Shown: positions 14,277-23,673, counted from the stretch's first letter. The stretch is DNA of 35,302 bases from an uncultured Rikenellaceae bacterium (GCA_937906485.1 CALCYB010000031.1:1-35302), one strand, 5' to 3'. Notes: generated by a model not told the origin, from the sequence alone. Made by a program: numbers and translations.

Positions 14277-15221
14277 TTAGAAGTTGAATCCGTAGCTGAT
14301 CATGAATGTGTTCTTAAGCACCTCTGTGCCCAAAGGCAGCAAGTAGGCCAAGCCAAGGTTGTGTTTGCCGAATTTGCCACCCAAACCAACGGAAGCGTAG
14401 GTCGGAAGGGTTGCTTCACCGCTGGCATAGTGGAAACCGGCACGGAGGAAACCGGTGTCTGCATAACCCAATTCCAAACCCAGACCCGCGCCCAGGGTAG
14501 CGTGGTAAAGGTAGTAATCCACTTCCGCCGATGCGTTCAGTGAAAGGTTGGAGAATTGAGTGCCGTAGCCGATGCCCAGACGTCCGGCTGCCGGAAGTTG
14601 GTAGCCTTCACCGTCAATTACATAGGACATTTGAGTGCCGATGTTGGTCACACCCGCAGAGATCTGCAGGGCATTGAGGCGGTACATGACGGTAACGTCT
14701 CCGGCAAATGCTGTACCATCTTGGTAGATGTCCACATATTCCGCACTGGAGATGGCAGAACGGATAAATTTGGCATTGATGCCGACAGAAAGGTTATCGC
14801 CCAGGCGGTAGGCAAAGCCCAGCCCGGCAGCCAATTCAGAGGGAGTAAATTCGCTCAACAGGTTGCCGGCATTATCTTTGATCCCGTATGCAGGCATCAT
14901 CACGTATTTGCCGAATACCGACATCGAAAAACTGTCGGAGAACTTTGCAAATCCGGCCAGGTTGAACTGGTTGTTCATGTTGGCCATGGGTTGATAGCCC
15001 AGGTATCCGACATTTACGGAATACGTATATTCGCTCAGTGCCATAGAGGCAGGGTTGACGGTGATGGTTCCGGCATCCCCATTCAGACCCAGAACGGCAC
15101 CCCCCATTGCCAGGGAGCGGGCATCGTCGGGTTGGTTCAGGAAGCCGCCCGTTTGGGCAAAGGCCGTGGATGCAGCGGCAAAAATCAGGGCCGCAATGCT
15201 GAATATTCTAATGCTTTTCAT
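14277..15221 (-). CDS. PorV/PorQ-like outer-membrane beta-barrel protein
   Basis: 314 residues with a signal peptide (cleavage probably after AFA, before QTGG). The N-terminal DDARSLAMGGAVLGLNGDAGTITVNPASMAL, with its MGGA and NPA signatures, is typical of PorV/PorQ-type (UPF0164) barrels of the FadL superfamily, and the rest alternates as amphipathic strands ending in MISYGFNF with the terminal aromatic residue. In T9SS, PorV-like proteins receive or shuttle cargo at the cell surface. It lies 8 bases after a subtilase that carries a T9SS C-terminal domain, suggesting a dedicated cargo-carrier pair. A general channel function is the alternative. Confidence 0.82.
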   Translation of the reverse strand: MKSIRIFSIAALIFAAASTAFAQTGGFLNQPDDARSLAMGGAVLGLNGDAGTITVNPASMALSEYTYSVNVGYLGYQPMANMNNQFNLAGFAKFSDSFSMSVFGKYVMMPAYGIKDNAGNLLSEFTPSELAAGLGFAYRLGDNLSVGINAKFIRSAISSAEYVDIYQDGTAFAGDVTVMYRLNALQISAGVTNIGTQMSYVIDGEGYQLPAAGRLGIGYGTQFSNLSLNASAEVDYYLYHATLGAGLGLELGYADTGFLRAGFHYASGEATLPTYASVGLGGKFGKHNLGLAYLLPLGTEVLKNTFMISYGFNF

Positions 15222-15229
15222 AATCTCAA

Positions 15230-17953
15230 TTACAATTTAACGATGTATTCGGTGTAAGTATTCCCTTCAAAGGTCATGGTCACGATGTAAGAACCAGCGG
15301 CCATTTCACTCATATCGATAAGCGCCGGGTTGATGGCTGATATTTGGTAATTGGCTTCATGGACAGTAGCTCCATTTCCGTTTGACAGTACCACTTCAAC
15401 ATCCTTGTTTTCCACAGAAGAAGTACGGATATAGAGTTTACCTTCCGTTACCGGGTTCGGGTAGCAGGATACGGTTTCTTCCGGATTCAGTACCACTACG
15501 TCAAATTCGGTTTTGACTTGATCACCAGCTTTGTCGCGTGCGGTTACTGAAACCTTGGTATTGCCATATTTGAGGGAGTATACTATGATTTTGTTGTCTT
15601 CGTTGTTGACGCGTACAATACCGGTCGGATTCATGGCAAAAGAGTAGTTCAGAACTTCTCCGTCAGCGTCGTAGATATAAGGGGTGGCATCGAAGGAGTA
15701 TTCTTCGTTGGTGTTGGTCAGCACCACAGCCGGAATTTGTCCTTTCAGCACGGGCGCCTGATTGGTTTCGATGGAGAATGTGATTTGCAATGAGGCTGTC
15801 GCTCCGTGGGCATCGGTAACGATGAAGCGTGCTTCGTAGTCACCTGCCGCATCGTTCATTCCGGTGAAGGTCAAGGTTACTTTGCCGGGTTCGTCTTCTT
15901 TGGCCATCAGGGCAGGGGTGTCTTTTTCCAGTGTCCAGGTCACGGCATCCAGGTCAGGGTCAGCAAAGGTGATGGTTTCTTTCACCACGTCAGCATAACG
16001 GATTACCAATGAGATATCTTCGTTGTCAATGACCGGTGCCCGGTTGCTGGAAGTGCTTGCTGAAACCACTTCTTTCAGTTCGGACTTGTTCTTGGAATTG
16101 TCTTGAGCATCTACTGCCACGTAGTAGGTGGTGTTTTCTTTCAGACCTGCCAAAATGTGTGAGTAGGCTTCGCCTGCTGCGGTGGTGTTGGTAAGGCGGA
16201 TGGTGCTGACACCAGAAGGAAGACTGCTGCGGTCAAGGTCCGTACCGAAGCTTTGTTCGCTGTAGTAAACGTTGAAGAATGTAGGGATTTGGTCATCTTC
16301 ATCCGCAGGAATGGTCCATTCGAGCAACAGGTTGGCTCCGGAGGTGGTGATATCCAGGTCGGTTACAGGATCGGGAGCGATCTTGCTGCCGGAAGAAATG
16401 GAAGCCATTGCATCAACAAGACCTCTACCCAGCAGGTTGCGGTACTGCTTGTTGTAATCACCTTCGTAAATGATCGGGTTGGCGTTGTCCAGCAACATGT
16501 CCCACAACTGTTCGCGGGTAAATCCGGGACCACCGTGACGCGATACGATCAAAGCAGCTACACCGGAAACGTGAGGACAAGCCATAGAGGTACCATTCAT
16601 TTGGATATAGCGGTTTTTGGTACCCGTACTCAAAATATCGTTGTTTGCGCCACCGGGAGCAGCGATGTCCGTCCAGTCTCCATAGTTGGAGTAGTAGGCG
16701 CGTTGGAAGTCAGCTCCGATGGAAGTTACCGCAATGGCATCTTCGATCATTGCGGGCGACCCGTAAGGTGAATCCTCGTTACCGGCAGCAAAAATGACGA
16801 TACCTCCGGCCATGGGACCTACCTGTTGGCCATTTTCGTCCATACCGGCGTATTTGTTGAAGTAGTCTACCGCAGCTTCATCAGAAGGGTAGATGGTGCT
16901 GATGGCGTTACCGTTGCCATCGGTGTAGCCCCAACTGTTCTGGGAGATGACAGCTCCGGCATCAGCGCCGTATTTGATAGCAGAAGAGAAACTTGCTGCA
17001 GAATTCTTTCCAGCGAACACTTGAGCGGACTGAATGCGGACACCCGGAATGTTGTTGGCAAAGTCACCACCGGCAACCCCGCAGACACCGATTTCGTTGT
17101 TGTTTACGGCAGAAACGGTTCCTGCTACGTGGGTACCGTGATCATCTCCAATGATTTCTTTGCGGTCAACGAAGTCGAAACCATGGATGTCATCCACAAA
17201 ACCGTTGCGGTCATCGTCCACACCAGCTTCTCCATTGTATTCTGCTTCGTTTACCCAAATGTTTGCCTGAAGGTCTTCGTGGGTCAGTTCGACGCCACCA
17301 TCCACGATGGCAACAATCACTTCACCGCTGCCTACGGTATAATCTTTCCATACGGGTTCCACGTTGATGTCGCAACCGGCTTTTCCACGGTAGGTACCGT
17401 CATTGTAGTAGTGCCATTGCTGTTTGAGCTTGGGGTCATTGAAGAAAGTGCTTCCCCCTGTGCGGTTGGCGCTTATATCGTCGGTTGCATCAATGACCTG
17501 GTAGTTGTCACGGGTAACGTTGGGACGGAGTTCCACAGCGGTTACACCATCGATCTTGGAGAAATCACTTTGTGCACGGGTCAAGGGAATCTGCTCGTCA
17601 AAGTGAACGTTGTAGAACAGGTGCATGCCTTCAGCACGGGTCCGGGCTTCAAATTTTCCGGCATAGGGGAAGGTACGGTACATGGTGCTTACACCCATTT
17701 CTGTCAGGATGGCATCGGAAGACTTGACGCCGATGCTTTTCACCTCTCCTTGGGTGTCCATGTTGTCTTCCAGAAGGGCTGCCAGTTCTTCGGAAACTTG
17801 CAGGATGACAAACCCTTGTTTGAATGAAGAGGATACAACGGCCTCGTCTTGCTCGGGTTGGTTGGGATCAAATTCCATTTCGTGGCTGCAGGAACCTAAT
17901 GAGAAGGCTGCTGAGCACGCGAGCAACGCATAAAGAAAGCTTCTTTTTCGCAT
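15230..17953 (-). CDS. Subtilisin-like (S8) serine protease with lipobox and T9SS type A sorting domain
   Basis: 907 residues. The N-terminus has a lipoprotein signal (LGSC, Cys22). A propeptide-like region covers about 40-150. The S8 catalytic domain holds Asp218 (IVDGGVELTH), His272 (DDHGTHVAGT), the oxyanion Asn392 (FAAGNED) and Ser456 (NGTSMACPHVSG). Then come a fibronectin III-like domain (about 527-635), two Ig/cadherin-like domains starting NRAPVID (638) and NQAPVLK (731), and a C-terminal domain of about 80 residues with YPNPVTEGKLYIRTS, AAGSYIVTM and a final KL, matching the T9SS type A sorting signal. It is probably surface-exposed and degrades proteins or peptides. The combination of a lipid anchor signal with a T9SS signal is unusual. 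Confidence 0.92.
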   Translation of the reverse strand: MRKRSFLYALLACSAAFSLGSCSHEMEFDPNQPEQDEAVVSSSFKQGFVILQVSEELAALLEDNMDTQGEVKSIGVKSSDAILTEMGVSTMYRTFPYAGKFEARTRAEGMHLFYNVHFDEQIPLTRAQSDFSKIDGVTAVELRPNVTRDNYQVIDATDDISANRTGGSTFFNDPKLKQQWHYYNDGTYRGKAGCDINVEPVWKDYTVGSGEVIVAIVDGGVELTHEDLQANIWVNEAEYNGEAGVDDDRNGFVDDIHGFDFVDRKEIIGDDHGTHVAGTVSAVNNNEIGVCGVAGGDFANNIPGVRIQSAQVFAGKNSAASFSSAIKYGADAGAVISQNSWGYTDGNGNAISTIYPSDEAAVDYFNKYAGMDENGQQVGPMAGGIVIFAAGNEDSPYGSPAMIEDAIAVTSIGADFQRAYYSNYGDWTDIAAPGGANNDILSTGTKNRYIQMNGTSMACPHVSGVAALIVSRHGGPGFTREQLWDMLLDNANPIIYEGDYNKQYRNLLGRGLVDAMASISSGSKIAPDPVTDLDITTSGANLLLEWTIPADEDDQIPTFFNVYYSEQSFGTDLDRSSLPSGVSTIRLTNTTAAGEAYSHILAGLKENTTYYVAVDAQDNSKNKSELKEVVSASTSSNRAPVIDNEDISLVIRYADVVKETITFADPDLDAVTWTLEKDTPALMAKEDEPGKVTLTFTGMNDAAGDYEARFIVTDAHGATASLQITFSIETNQAPVLKGQIPAVVLTNTNEEYSFDATPYIYDADGEVLNYSFAMNPTGIVRVNNEDNKIIVYSLKYGNTKVSVTARDKAGDQVKTEFDVVVLNPEETVSCYPNPVTEGKLYIRTSSVENKDVEVVLSNGNGATVHEANYQISAINPALIDMSEMAAGSYIVTMTFEGNTYTEYIVKL

Positions 17954-18124
17954 GGTTTTATACTATTAATGTTGTTAATTTATTTCAGGTTTTGGTTAAA
18001 GTTTGAAAAAACGGTCCAAGATAGTTAATTTCTGACAAATTCAAAAAAATATGGTGATTTTTTATAAACTGGTTTCAGGTAAAAGGAAATCCGGATAAAT
18101 CCTTTCGGATGTCTGTTTTTTTAC

Positions 18125-18132
18125 TAACTTTG
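18125..18132 (+). promoter_or_regulatory. -7 element for the tig-clpP-clpX operon
   Basis: TAACTTTG is a full TAnnTTTG match 41 bases before tig; a weak TTTC lies 18 bases upstream (18103-18106). This is the clearest signal in the 220-base gap 17954-18173, the largest in the window. A poorer candidate for the protease on the other strand (TATCTTGG, one mismatch, at 18016-18023) is also present. Confidence 0.55.
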
Positions 18133-18173
18133 CGCGCTTATTATAATAGGTAAAAATATTTTAATACAACGAT

Positions 18174-19499
18174 ATGAATATTCAAGAAATCAAGAATGAC
18201 GGTTTGGTAGCTCAAGTCGCATTGCAATTCGGTAAAGAAGATTACGCCGACAAGAAGAAGAAATCCCTGAACAAGTTCAGAAGAGAAGCAGATATCCGCG
18301 GTTTCCGTAAAGGACAAGCCCCGATGTCCCTGATCGAAAAAATGCACGGTCATGCCGCTTTGTCCGATGCCATCAACGAACTGATCTCTGAAGGACTGAA
18401 CAAGTACATTCAAGATAACAACCTGACCGTTATCGGAGAACCGCTCCCGAACGAAGAAAAGGAATCCAAGAATGACTGGGAAAACGGTGAAAACTTCGAA
18501 TTTGTGTTTGACATCGCGTTGGCTCCGCAATTTGAATTGAACCTGAGCGCTGATGACAAGATTCCGTACTACGAAGTGTCCGCTACTGAAAAAGCATTCA
18601 AAGAATACAAGACCAATGTACTGAAGCAATACGGCCAGCTGGAAGCCTGCGAAACCGTAAAGAACGACGATTTCATTATCGCTGACCTGGTACAAGGTGA
18701 AAACCGCATTGAAAACACCTATATTTCATTGCAAACCATTACGGATGAGGCCGCTAAGGGTCTGTTCCTGGGTAAGAAAGCTGGAGAATCCCTGACCTTG
18801 AATGTAAACGAAGTGTTCACCAACGAAACAGACCGTGCAGCGATGTTGAAGGTGAAGAAAGAAGAGCTGGCCAACATTGACCCGATCTACAACGTGGAAA
18901 TCAAGGAAGTGAAAAACTTCGTTCCTGCAAAGCCTACCCAAGAATTGTTTGACCAGATGTTCGGTGCAGGAAATGTGGCTGATGAAGCTGCTTTCGATGC
19001 AAAATTGAAGGAACGCCTCGCAGACGAGAACAAACAGGAAAGCGACTACCGCTTTATGCTGGATGCCCGCCAATACCTGTTGGACAAGACCAACATCCAA
19101 TTGCCGGAAGAATTCATGAAACGCTGGTTGTACTATGTGAACGACGGCAAGTTCACCATGGAAGAAATCGAAAAGGATTTCCCGCTCTTCCTGAAAGACT
19201 TCCGTTGGCAAAGCATTGCGCAGCGCATCATGAAGGAACAAAACCTGGAAGTGACCCGCGAAGCGTTGGTGGAACAAGCCTCCCGTCTGGCAGCTTATCA
19301 GTTCGCCATGTACGGTCTGAACAATGTTCCAGAAGAGCACTTGACCAAGTATGCTGAAACCTTGTTGGCCAACGAAAAAGAAGGCCGTCGTATTTACGAA
19401 AAGGTAGAAGAAAATCTGGTGTTGGACTATGTCCGTGCAACGGTCACCATTGAAAAGAAAAAGGCGACCATTGACAAACTGCGTAAAATGAACGAATAA
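18174..19499 (+). CDS. tig: Trigger factor
   Basis: A ribosome-bound chaperone that receives nascent chains at the exit tunnel. The 441 residues match the family. The ribosome-docking signature GFRKGQAP is at 43-50 within an N-terminal domain rich in Lys and Arg. The central domain, in the place of the FKBP-like PPIase domain, has little of the catalytic pattern, as is common in Bacteroidota. The C-terminal half is helical (chaperone arms). It is the first gene of a tig-clpP-clpX operon, an arrangement shared with many bacteria that couples folding and proteolysis; clpP starts 22 bases later. Confidence 0.95.
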   Translation: MNIQEIKNDGLVAQVALQFGKEDYADKKKKSLNKFRREADIRGFRKGQAPMSLIEKMHGHAALSDAINELISEGLNKYIQDNNLTVIGEPLPNEEKESKNDWENGENFEFVFDIALAPQFELNLSADDKIPYYEVSATEKAFKEYKTNVLKQYGQLEACETVKNDDFIIADLVQGENRIENTYISLQTITDEAAKGLFLGKKAGESLTLNVNEVFTNETDRAAMLKVKKEELANIDPIYNVEIKEVKNFVPAKPTQELFDQMFGAGNVADEAAFDAKLKERLADENKQESDYRFMLDARQYLLDKTNIQLPEEFMKRWLYYVNDGKFTMEEIEKDFPLFLKDFRWQSIAQRIMKEQNLEVTREALVEQASRLAAYQFAMYGLNNVPEEHLTKYAETLLANEKEGRRIYEKVEENLVLDYVRATVTIEKKKATIDKLRKMNE

Positions 19500-19521
19500 C
19501 CGGAACACGACGAAAGAAAGT

Positions 19522-20208
19522 ATGGCAACGGATTTTGAAAAATTTGCAAGGGCTTGTCCGGGTATCAGTTCCCTGGCATTGCATCAATATGCCAATGTGA
19601 CAGCCGGATACATCAACCCTTCGATCATTGAAGAGCGTCAGTTGAACATCGCGACGATGGATGTCTTCTCCCGTCTGATGATGGACCGGATCATTTTCCT
19701 TGGTGTCCCGATTGACAATGATGTGGCAAATATCGTTCAGGCTCAGTTGCTGTTCCTGGAGTCAACCGATCCGGAATCGGATATTCAGATTTATATCAAT
19801 TCTCCGGGCGGCGTGGTGTACGCCGGCCTGGGGATTTACGATACCATGCAACTGGTCTCTCCGGATGTGGCTACCATCTGTACCGGTATGGCGGCATCCA
19901 TGGCTGCTGTGCTGCTGACAGCGGGAGCTTCCGGAAAACGTTCTGCGTTGCCCCATGCCCGGGTGATGATTCACCAGCCGATGGGGGGTGTAGAAGGACA
20001 AGCCTCCGACATTGAGATAACGGCACGTGAAATCAAGAAATTGAAACACGATCTGTATACCATCATTTCAGAACATTCCGGTCAGAGCCTCAAGCAGATT
20101 GAAAAAGACGCGGACCGAGATTACTGGATGACGGCGCAGGAGGCGGTCAAGTATGGTATGATTGATGAGATATTGACCAAAGCGAATAAAGCCAATGGCA
20201 AAAAATAA
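19522..20208 (+). CDS. clpP: ATP-dependent Clp protease proteolytic subunit
   Basis: 228 residues, the barrel-forming serine peptidase that works with ClpX. The catalytic triad is visible as Ser126 (TGMAASMAAV), His151 (VMIHQPMGG) and Asp200 (DRDYWMTAQEA); INSPGGVVYAG is the conserved strand next to the active site. The N-terminus is about 25 residues longer than in E. coli and may include a removable propeptide. It overlaps clpX by 14 bases. Confidence 0.96.
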   Translation: MATDFEKFARACPGISSLALHQYANVTAGYINPSIIEERQLNIATMDVFSRLMMDRIIFLGVPIDNDVANIVQAQLLFLESTDPESDIQIYINSPGGVVYAGLGIYDTMQLVSPDVATICTGMAASMAAVLLTAGASGKRSALPHARVMIHQPMGGVEGQASDIEITAREIKKLKHDLYTIISEHSGQSLKQIEKDADRDYWMTAQEAVKYGMIDEILTKANKANGKK

Positions 20209-21454
20209 CAAAAACCGTTGCTCGTTCTGCGGACGGACAGAAGATCAAGTGGAGATGTTCCTGGGAACAAACTCCGCTTTTCTTTGTGTGGAGTGTGCAA
20301 TGACCATCTCCAACCATGTACGGGAGTATTTCGGTGAAGAACTTCCTGCCAAAAGCAAGAAGAAGAAAAGCGCATTGCCCGAACAGGGAAAAGGCTTGCC
20401 CAAGAGTCCTCGGGACATCAAGACCTTTCTGGATGACTATGTGATTGGCCAGGATGATGCCAAGAAGTTTCTTTCGGTAGCGGTCTATAACCACTACAAA
20501 CGGATTCAGGCAGCGGCCCGTTCTGGTGAAGGCCCTACGGATATTGAACTGGAAAAGTCCAATATTCTCTTGGTGGGGGCGACAGGTACCGGTAAAACCT
20601 TGCTGGCCAAGAGTATCGCACGGATGCTCAATGTACCTTTTGCGATTGTGGACGCTACTGTATTGACCGAAGCCGGTTATGTCGGGGAAGATGTGGAAAG
20701 CATTTTGACGCGTTTGTTGCAGGAAGCTGACTATGATGTGGAACGGGCAGAAAGGGGCATTGTGTTCATCGATGAAATCGACAAGATCGCCCGCAAGAGC
20801 GATAACCCCTCCATTACCCGGGACGTTTCCGGTGAGGGTGTTCAACAGGCTATGCTCAAACTGCTGGAAGGTAGTATCGTCAATGTGCCACCCAAGGGCG
20901 GAAGAAAACACCCGGAGCAGGCGATGGTGGCGGTCAATACCCAGAACATCCTCTTTATCTGTGGAGGCGCGTTTGAGGGAATTGAACGGAAGATTGCTCA
21001 ACGTCTGAATACCAAAGTCGTAGGTTACGGTGCACAGAAGAAGAATGAGCAGATTGATAAGGAAAATCTTCTCAAGCACATCGCTCCGCAGGATTTGCGT
21101 TCGTATGGCCTGATTCCGGAAATCATTGGTCGTCTTCCGGTGCTGACTTACCTGAATCCGCTGGATCGTGACGCATTGCTGCGCATCCTGACCGAGCCCA
21201 AGAATGCGCTGGTCAAGCAGTATGAACGGATCTTCGAGCTGGATGGCGTTAAACTGGTGATCGAACCGCCGGTGTTGGAGTACATTGTGGAAACGGCCTT
21301 GAAGTACAAGTTGGGAGCACGTGGACTGCGTTCCATCTGTGAGGCCATCATGTTGGATCCGATGTACGACCTGCCCGGCAGTGGTGAAACGACCTTTACG
21401 GTAACCTTGGACTATGCCCAAGAAAAAGTAACACGGTTCACAGGATCACTGTAA
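20195..21454 (+). CDS. clpX: ATP-dependent Clp protease ATP-binding subunit ClpX
   Basis: 419 residues, the hexameric unfoldase that feeds ClpP. The N-terminal zinc-binding domain has Cys9, Cys12, Cys31 and Cys34. Walker A is GATGTGKT (128-135), Walker B is IVFIDEID (189-196), and the sensor-2 segment is LGARGLRSI near the C-terminus. The start overlaps the end of clpP by 14 bases in another frame, so ClpX translation is probably coupled to ClpP. A hairpin terminator follows at once and overlaps the stop of the convergent pyrF gene. Confidence 0.97.
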   Translation: MAKNNKNRCSFCGRTEDQVEMFLGTNSAFLCVECAMTISNHVREYFGEELPAKSKKKKSALPEQGKGLPKSPRDIKTFLDDYVIGQDDAKKFLSVAVYNHYKRIQAAARSGEGPTDIELEKSNILLVGATGTGKTLLAKSIARMLNVPFAIVDATVLTEAGYVGEDVESILTRLLQEADYDVERAERGIVFIDEIDKIARKSDNPSITRDVSGEGVQQAMLKLLEGSIVNVPPKGGRKHPEQAMVAVNTQNILFICGGAFEGIERKIAQRLNTKVVGYGAQKKNEQIDKENLLKHIAPQDLRSYGLIPEIIGRLPVLTYLNPLDRDALLRILTEPKNALVKQYERIFELDGVKLVIEPPVLEYIVETALKYKLGARGLRSICEAIMLDPMYDLPGSGETTFTVTLDYAQEKVTRFTGSL

Positions 21455-21476
21455 ACCGTGTATGATCTCGTTGGTG

Positions 21477-21509
21477 AAATGGCTGTCTATAGGTAGGCAG
21501 CCATTTTTT
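21477..21509 (+). terminator. Terminator of the clp operon overlapping the pyrF stop codon
   Basis: AAATGGCTG (21477-21485) pairs with CAGCCATTT (21498-21506), extended by three more pairs including one G-T, with a six-base loop. On the plus strand it ends in a run of six T. The pyrF stop codon (21487-21489) lies inside the stem-loop, so the hairpin also encodes the end of PyrF. On the minus strand only a short T run follows. Confidence 0.75.
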
Positions 21510-22290
21510 CTGCCAGAATGCGGGCCTGGCGGCCGGCTTCTTCTGCAAAATCTTCACCTTTGGAGGCAAAGATGATGCCGCGGGAAGAGTTGACCAGCAG
21601 ACCGCATTGTGCATTCAGTCCGTATTTGGCCACTTCTTCGACGGTTCCGCCTTGTGCTCCGACACCGGGTACCAGGAAGAAGGAATCCGGTGCAAGGGCG
21701 CGGATATCGGCCAGTTTCTCAGGACGGGTAGCACCGACTACGAACATGATCCGTTGGCTGCCTTCGTATCCGAGACATTGGCGGATGACTTGCTCGTACA
21801 AGGGGGTGCCGTCATTTAAGATCCGGGTTTCCAACTCAACGGCAGACGGGTTGGAGGTCAGAGCCAGCACAATGGCGTATTTGTTTTCGTACGCCAGGAA
21901 GGGTGCAATGGAGTCCTTGCCCATGTAAGGGGCCAAGGTGACGGCATCGCAATCCATGCGTTCAAAAAATGCTCGGGCATAGCGTTGGGCTGTATTGCCG
22001 ATATCTCCCCGTTTGGCATCTGCGATGACAAAACATTCGGGATAGTTGGTTTTGATATAGGCAACTGTGGCTTCAAGTTGTTCCCAGCCGGCGGCTCCTT
22101 CCGCTTCGTAGAAGGCCGTGTTCGGCTTGTAGGCAACGGCATAGGGAGCGGTAGCATCAATGATGGCGCGGTTGAATTCAAAAATGGCATTCTCTTTTCC
22201 GGCCAGATGGGGCGGAAGCAGGTTGGGATCGCTGTCCAGACCTACGCAGAGGAAACTTTCTTTTTGCTGGATGGTTTCAATCAGTTGCAT
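21487..22290 (-). CDS. pyrF: Orotidine 5'-phosphate decarboxylase (type 2)
   Basis: 267 residues. Decarboxylates OMP to UMP, the last step of pyrimidine synthesis. The catalytic Asp-Lys-Asp motif is seen at ADAKRGDIGNT (Asp91, Lys93, Asp96), with VGLDSDP near the N-terminus and VPGVGAQGG and VNSSRGI for phosphate binding. Length and motifs are those of the longer type 2 enzymes. It is the last gene of the minus-strand operon that begins with rsfS, 25 bases after the M20 dipeptidase. Confidence 0.95.
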   Translation of the reverse strand: MQLIETIQQKESFLCVGLDSDPNLLPPHLAGKENAIFEFNRAIIDATAPYAVAYKPNTAFYEAEGAAGWEQLEATVAYIKTNYPECFVIADAKRGDIGNTAQRYARAFFERMDCDAVTLAPYMGKDSIAPFLAYENKYAIVLALTSNPSAVELETRILNDGTPLYEQVIRQCLGYEGSQRIMFVVGATRPEKLADIRALAPDSFFLVPGVGAQGGTVEEVAKYGLNAQCGLLVNSSRGIIFASKGEDFAEEAGRQARILAEKMAAYL

Positions 22291-22315
22291 ATCCGAGGGC
22301 TGCTAAAGGGTTCAA

Positions 22316-23662
22316 TTAAAAGTACCGGTAGAACAAGGCAATGGATTCCATGCCTTTGTAGAGTTGTGAAAGCAGGTAACTTTCGTTGGGGGAGTGGATG
22401 GTGTCCCGTTCCAATCCGAAGCCCATCAGCAGGGGATCGACTTGCAGAATCTGTTGGAGATCGGCCAGGATCGGAATACTGCCACCGCCCCGGCTGGGTA
22501 CCGGTTCGATACCGTAGACTTCATGGATGGCGCGGGAGGCTGCCTGATAGGCCGGGGAGGAGATCGGAATCAGGAAGCCGTTTCCTCCATGGTGAGGGGT
22601 CACTTTCACGCGGACTCCTTTCGGTGCGATGGACAGGAAGTGTTCTTCGAAGAGCTTGGCGATCTTTTCGTTGTTCTGGTTGGGAACCAGACGCATGGAA
22701 ATTTTGGCGTGGGCTTTGGAGGGAAGTACGGTTTTAGCTCCTTCTCCGGTAAATCCACCCCAGATGCCGTTCACATCCAGACAGGGACGGATGCCTGTTC
22801 TTTCTTGCGTGGTGTAACCTTCTTCTCCGTTTACATCATCAATGTCCAGGAATTCTTTGTATTCCTGCATATCGAACGGGGCGCGGCTCAGTTGTTCCCG
22901 GTCAGCTTGGCTCAGTTCCACGACATCGTCATAGAAGCCTTTGACCGTAATGCGGCCTTTTTCGTCAATGAGCTGGTCAATCATTTTACATAAGGCGTTG
23001 ATCGGATTGACCACTGCTCCGCCGTAGTGGCCGGAGTGGAGGTCTTTGTTCGGACCGGTCACTTCCACTTCCACATAAGCAAGTCCGCGCATACCGCAGT
23101 TGATGGAGGGTACGTTTTCTCCGATCATGGTGGTGTCGGATACGAGCATGATGTCGCAAGCGAGCAGGTCTTTGTGGTCTTTTGCCCAAGCGGCCAGACT
23201 CGGTGAACCGATTTCCTCTTCGCCTTCCAGAATGAATTTGATGTTGTGGCGCATCAGTCCTTGGCGTACCAGGTATTCAAAGGCTTTGATGTGCATGAAA
23301 CTCTGGCCTTTGTCGTCATTTGCACCGCGGGCATAGATGGCTCCATCTCGAATCTCCGGCTTGAAGGGGTCGGAATGCCACAACTGGATCGGGTCCACCG
23401 GTTGTACATCGTAGTGTCCATAGATCAGGATGGTTTTCCAGGACGGATCCACAATCTTCTCTCCATAGACAACCGGATGGCCGGTGGTTTCGTATACTTG
23501 GGCCAGATCTGCACCGGCTTCCAGCAACAAGTCTTTGAGCTTTTCAGCACAGCGGTACATGTCGGGCTTGTGTTCGGAGGACGAACTGATGGAGGGGATT
23601 CTCAACAGGTCAAACAATTCGTTCAGGAAACGTTCCTGGTTTTGGGCAATGTAATTTTTCAT
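22316..23662 (-). CDS. M20 family dipeptidase
   Basis: 448 residues, a di-zinc metallopeptidase of the M20 family (carnosinase/CPG2-like group), probably a cytoplasmic dipeptidase since no signal peptide is present. Metal and catalytic residues: His83 and Asp85 in YGHYDVQP, Asp116 in ARGANDDKG, Glu148 and Glu149 in EGEEEIGSPS, and Asp176 in VSDTT. The dimerisation lid domain occupies roughly 190-350, with LHSGHYGG at its start. It lies between psd (11 bases upstream) and pyrF (25 bases downstream) in one operon. Peptide use fits an amino-acid-fermenting anaerobe; the exact substrate is unknown. Confidence 0.9.
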   Translation of the reverse strand: MKNYIAQNQERFLNELFDLLRIPSISSSSEHKPDMYRCAEKLKDLLLEAGADLAQVYETTGHPVVYGEKIVDPSWKTILIYGHYDVQPVDPIQLWHSDPFKPEIRDGAIYARGANDDKGQSFMHIKAFEYLVRQGLMRHNIKFILEGEEEIGSPSLAAWAKDHKDLLACDIMLVSDTTMIGENVPSINCGMRGLAYVEVEVTGPNKDLHSGHYGGAVVNPINALCKMIDQLIDEKGRITVKGFYDDVVELSQADREQLSRAPFDMQEYKEFLDIDDVNGEEGYTTQERTGIRPCLDVNGIWGGFTGEGAKTVLPSKAHAKISMRLVPNQNNEKIAKLFEEHFLSIAPKGVRVKVTPHHGGNGFLIPISSPAYQAASRAIHEVYGIEPVPSRGGGSIPILADLQQILQVDPLLMGFGLERDTIHSPNESYLLSQLYKGMESIALFYRYF

Positions 23663-23673
23663 GAGATCAATTT

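Noticed and set aside
16826..17827. A 333-codon plus-strand frame opposite the subtilase
   Set aside because: An antisense shadow of the protease; the minus-strand protein has a full catalytic triad and signals, and this one shows no known motif.
18080..18110. Short inverted repeats (AAAGGA/TCCTTT and ATCCG/CGGAT) upstream of tig
   Set aside because: Arms of five to six bases with long loops in an AT-rich gap; no better than chance and no T run.
20147..21421. A 424-codon minus-strand frame opposite clpX
   Set aside because: ClpX is certain on the plus strand; the antisense product is low in complexity, with repeated Phe, His and Gln, and has no promoter.
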